Shown in pieces: positions 62,927-64,000 of a stretch of 64,000 bases of DNA (position 1 is the first letter of the stretch; every line of letters begins with the position of its first letter). The notes beneath the pieces are model-generated. The model searched no databases. It was not told where the DNA came from and saw only the letters and a program-made list of their open reading frames with translations. Both the position numbers and the translations under genes were made by a program. Source of the stretch: Nakamurella panacisegetis (lineage in GTDB: Bacteria; Actinomycetota; Actinomycetes; Mycobacteriales; Nakamurellaceae); the NCBI RefSeq assembly GCF_900104535.1, contig NZ_LT629710.1, forward strand, positions 682,001-746,000, in the 5' to 3' direction.

Positions 62927-64000
62927 ATGGCAACGTACGTGTTCCCCGCGATCCGGGGACGGATTGGATCGACCGACTATTACCAGGTGACGATGTCGGC
63001 CCGCGAGCTGGCCGGTGTGGTCCGCCCGGCGAGTGAACTTGAGGAATGGACGCGCTGGACCATCGGCGAGCGAATCCAGCGCGACGTGGCGGTGACCCGG
63101 GTACGCGAGGAACTGGTGCCGTACCTGCTGCGGGCGCGTGACCGCTTCTTTGGCTCTCTCATCGTGCTCGCCTACGAGCCGGATGTCTTCGAGTTCGAGG
63201 CGCTCGATCTGGTGAACGCCACGGTTCATGCCGCCCATCGGGATGCGGCCGAGCGCATGGGCTTCCTGACGGTCGACGGCGGACGATTGGTGGCGCTGGA
63301 CGGCCAGCACCGGTTGGTCGCACTGCGCGAGATCGTCAACGGCCGATGTGAAGCCGATCCCAGCGTCATTGCCTCGGTAGCCAGCGACGAGATCTGCGTC
63401 GTCTTCATCAAGTACGACACCTTGGAGAAGACACGGCGGATCTTCAACAAGGTGAACCGTCACGCTCGACCCACCACGCCGAGCGACAACATCATCACCA
63501 GCGAAGACGACGGCTACGCCATCGTCGCCCGCTGGCTGGTGGATCGCGATCCGCCGCTTGGCCTCACCAAGCCGCGCCCGCCGCTGAACCTGTTCGATAG
63601 CGACGGCGAACCGCTCGTCGAGTGGCGGCAGACGAACTTGCCGCAGTTCACCCAGAAACTGACGACGCTGAACGCCGTCTACCAGACGGTCGAGGCGGCG
63701 TGCGACGCGCACGGCCTGCATCACTTCGACGAGAAGCACCGGGTCAACCGGCCTCGTAACGACGAGCTGGAGCGGGCCTACCGGTGGAGCGCCGGCTGGT
63801 GGACCTCGGTGCTGGACGGCCTTGAGCCCTACCGGCTGGCCGTTGCCCGGCCGCATCGGATCAGGGCGATGCGGCAGTACCAGGAGAAGTGGTCGCTGCT
63901 CTTCCGCCCGATCGCCCAGGTGGCGCTGTTCCGCGGCATCGGCGAGTCGATCAGGCTGGGGCTTGACGCCAAGCTGGCGATCGAGCGCATGAACCGGATC
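62927..64000 (+). CDS. DGQHR-domain protein 2 (DndB-like), 3' end outside window
   Basis: 358 codons seen, open to the window end. It starts ATYVFPAIRGRIGSTDYYQV, strikingly like the DndB N-terminus (VFPAIRG-GREYY). DGQHR motif at 125-129 in LVALDGQHRLVALREIV; second block IFNKVNRHARPTTPSDNIITSEDDGYAI is nearly the same as in gene 1. The two are tandem paralogues that have diverged elsewhere. ATG 62927 follows TTGGAG. Partner genes may continue beyond the window. Confidence 0.85.
   Translation, partial: MATYVFPAIRGRIGSTDYYQVTMSARELAGVVRPASELEEWTRWTIGERIQRDVAVTRVREELVPYLLRARDRFFGSLIVLAYEPDVFEFEALDLVNATVHAAHRDAAERMGFLTVDGGRLVALDGQHRLVALREIVNGRCEADPSVIASVASDEICVVFIKYDTLEKTRRIFNKVNRHARPTTPSDNIITSEDDGYAIVARWLVDRDPPLGLTKPRPPLNLFDSDGEPLVEWRQTNLPQFTQKLTTLNAVYQTVEAACDAHGLHHFDEKHRVNRPRNDELERAYRWSAGWWTSVLDGLEPYRLAVARPHRIRAMRQYQEKWSLLFRPIAQVALFRGIGESIRLGLDAKLAIERMNRI

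Noticed and set aside
1-64000. CRISPR arrays, tRNA and rRNA genes
   Set aside because: None recognised on either strand on visual reading; a covariance-model search for tRNA and structured RNA would be needed to be certain.

Overview
The window is GC-rich (visibly around two thirds G+C or more in most genes). It is packed with divergent and convergent operons and has actinobacterial gene styles: GlgX, an actinobacterial BclB/collagen-like surface protein, an Rsb-type partner-switching cluster and frequent GTG/TTG starts. It looks like the chromosome of a free-living actinomycete. I cannot name the genus from sequence alone. Two stretches (about 37.5-52.4 kb and 55.8-58.0 kb) are visibly richer in A+T and are flanked by insertion sequences, which points to horizontal acquisition.

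Left part, 1-34.4 kb (ordinary chromosome): a TPP-riboswitch-controlled CytX-type permease; a zinc CDF exporter divergent from an ArsR regulator; a dienelactone-hydrolase-like enzyme; secreted proteins (polysaccharide deacetylase, YVTN propeller lipoprotein, a large VWD/repeat protein with an HEXXH site); small enzymes (DUF2255, haloperoxidase-like hydrolase, DUF1905); glycogen debranching enzyme GlgX; a second CDF protein; a collagen-like/BclB-type surface protein; a quinone-oxidoreductase/MarR divergent pair; a six-gene overlapping signalling operon (STAS antagonist, anti-sigma-type ATPase, response-regulator phosphatase, two response regulators, histidine kinase); and a cellulose-synthase-like GT2 enzyme with an unusual insertion. 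Next comes a LacI-controlled sugar-acid operon: hydroxyacid dehydrogenase, mannonate dehydratase, fructuronate reductase, idonate-type dehydrogenase, MHS transporter, KDG kinase and KDPG aldolase. Together these can feed hexonates/hexuronates through KDG and KDPG into pyruvate and glyceraldehyde-3-phosphate.

Middle part, 34.8-52.4 kb (defence island): after an IS pile-up (IS256 remnant, IS30 remnant cut by an intact IS630) lies a complete DNA phosphorothioation locus. dndA (cysteine desulfurase) is divergent from dndB-dndC-dndD-dndE plus a Dnd-associated methyltransferase. Facing it, and ending in a 14-bp convergent overlap, is a five-gene overlapping operon: a 741-aa protein combining an RNA-polymerase alpha-CTD-like segment with a sigma-70 region-4-like HTH, a PLD-nuclease/SF2-helicase fusion, a 53-aa small protein, an SMC-like ATPase, and a Dnd-associated protein 4. 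No DndF/G/H genes are present, so this operon is the obvious candidate for the restriction/antiviral arm of the modification system.

Right part, 52.4-64 kb (mobile and second DGQHR locus): an ISL3 remnant, two IS3-family elements, a decayed conjugative coupling-protein region, an IS256 element and a serine-recombinase remnant. After these comes an operon with a strong-looking promoter and structured leader, encoding a GIY-YIG nuclease-like protein and two tandem, diverged DGQHR (DndB-like) proteins, the last running off the window. Three DGQHR-family genes within 15 kb, two of them next to a GIY-YIG protein and separate from the dnd genes, are the most likely site of a poorly described system.
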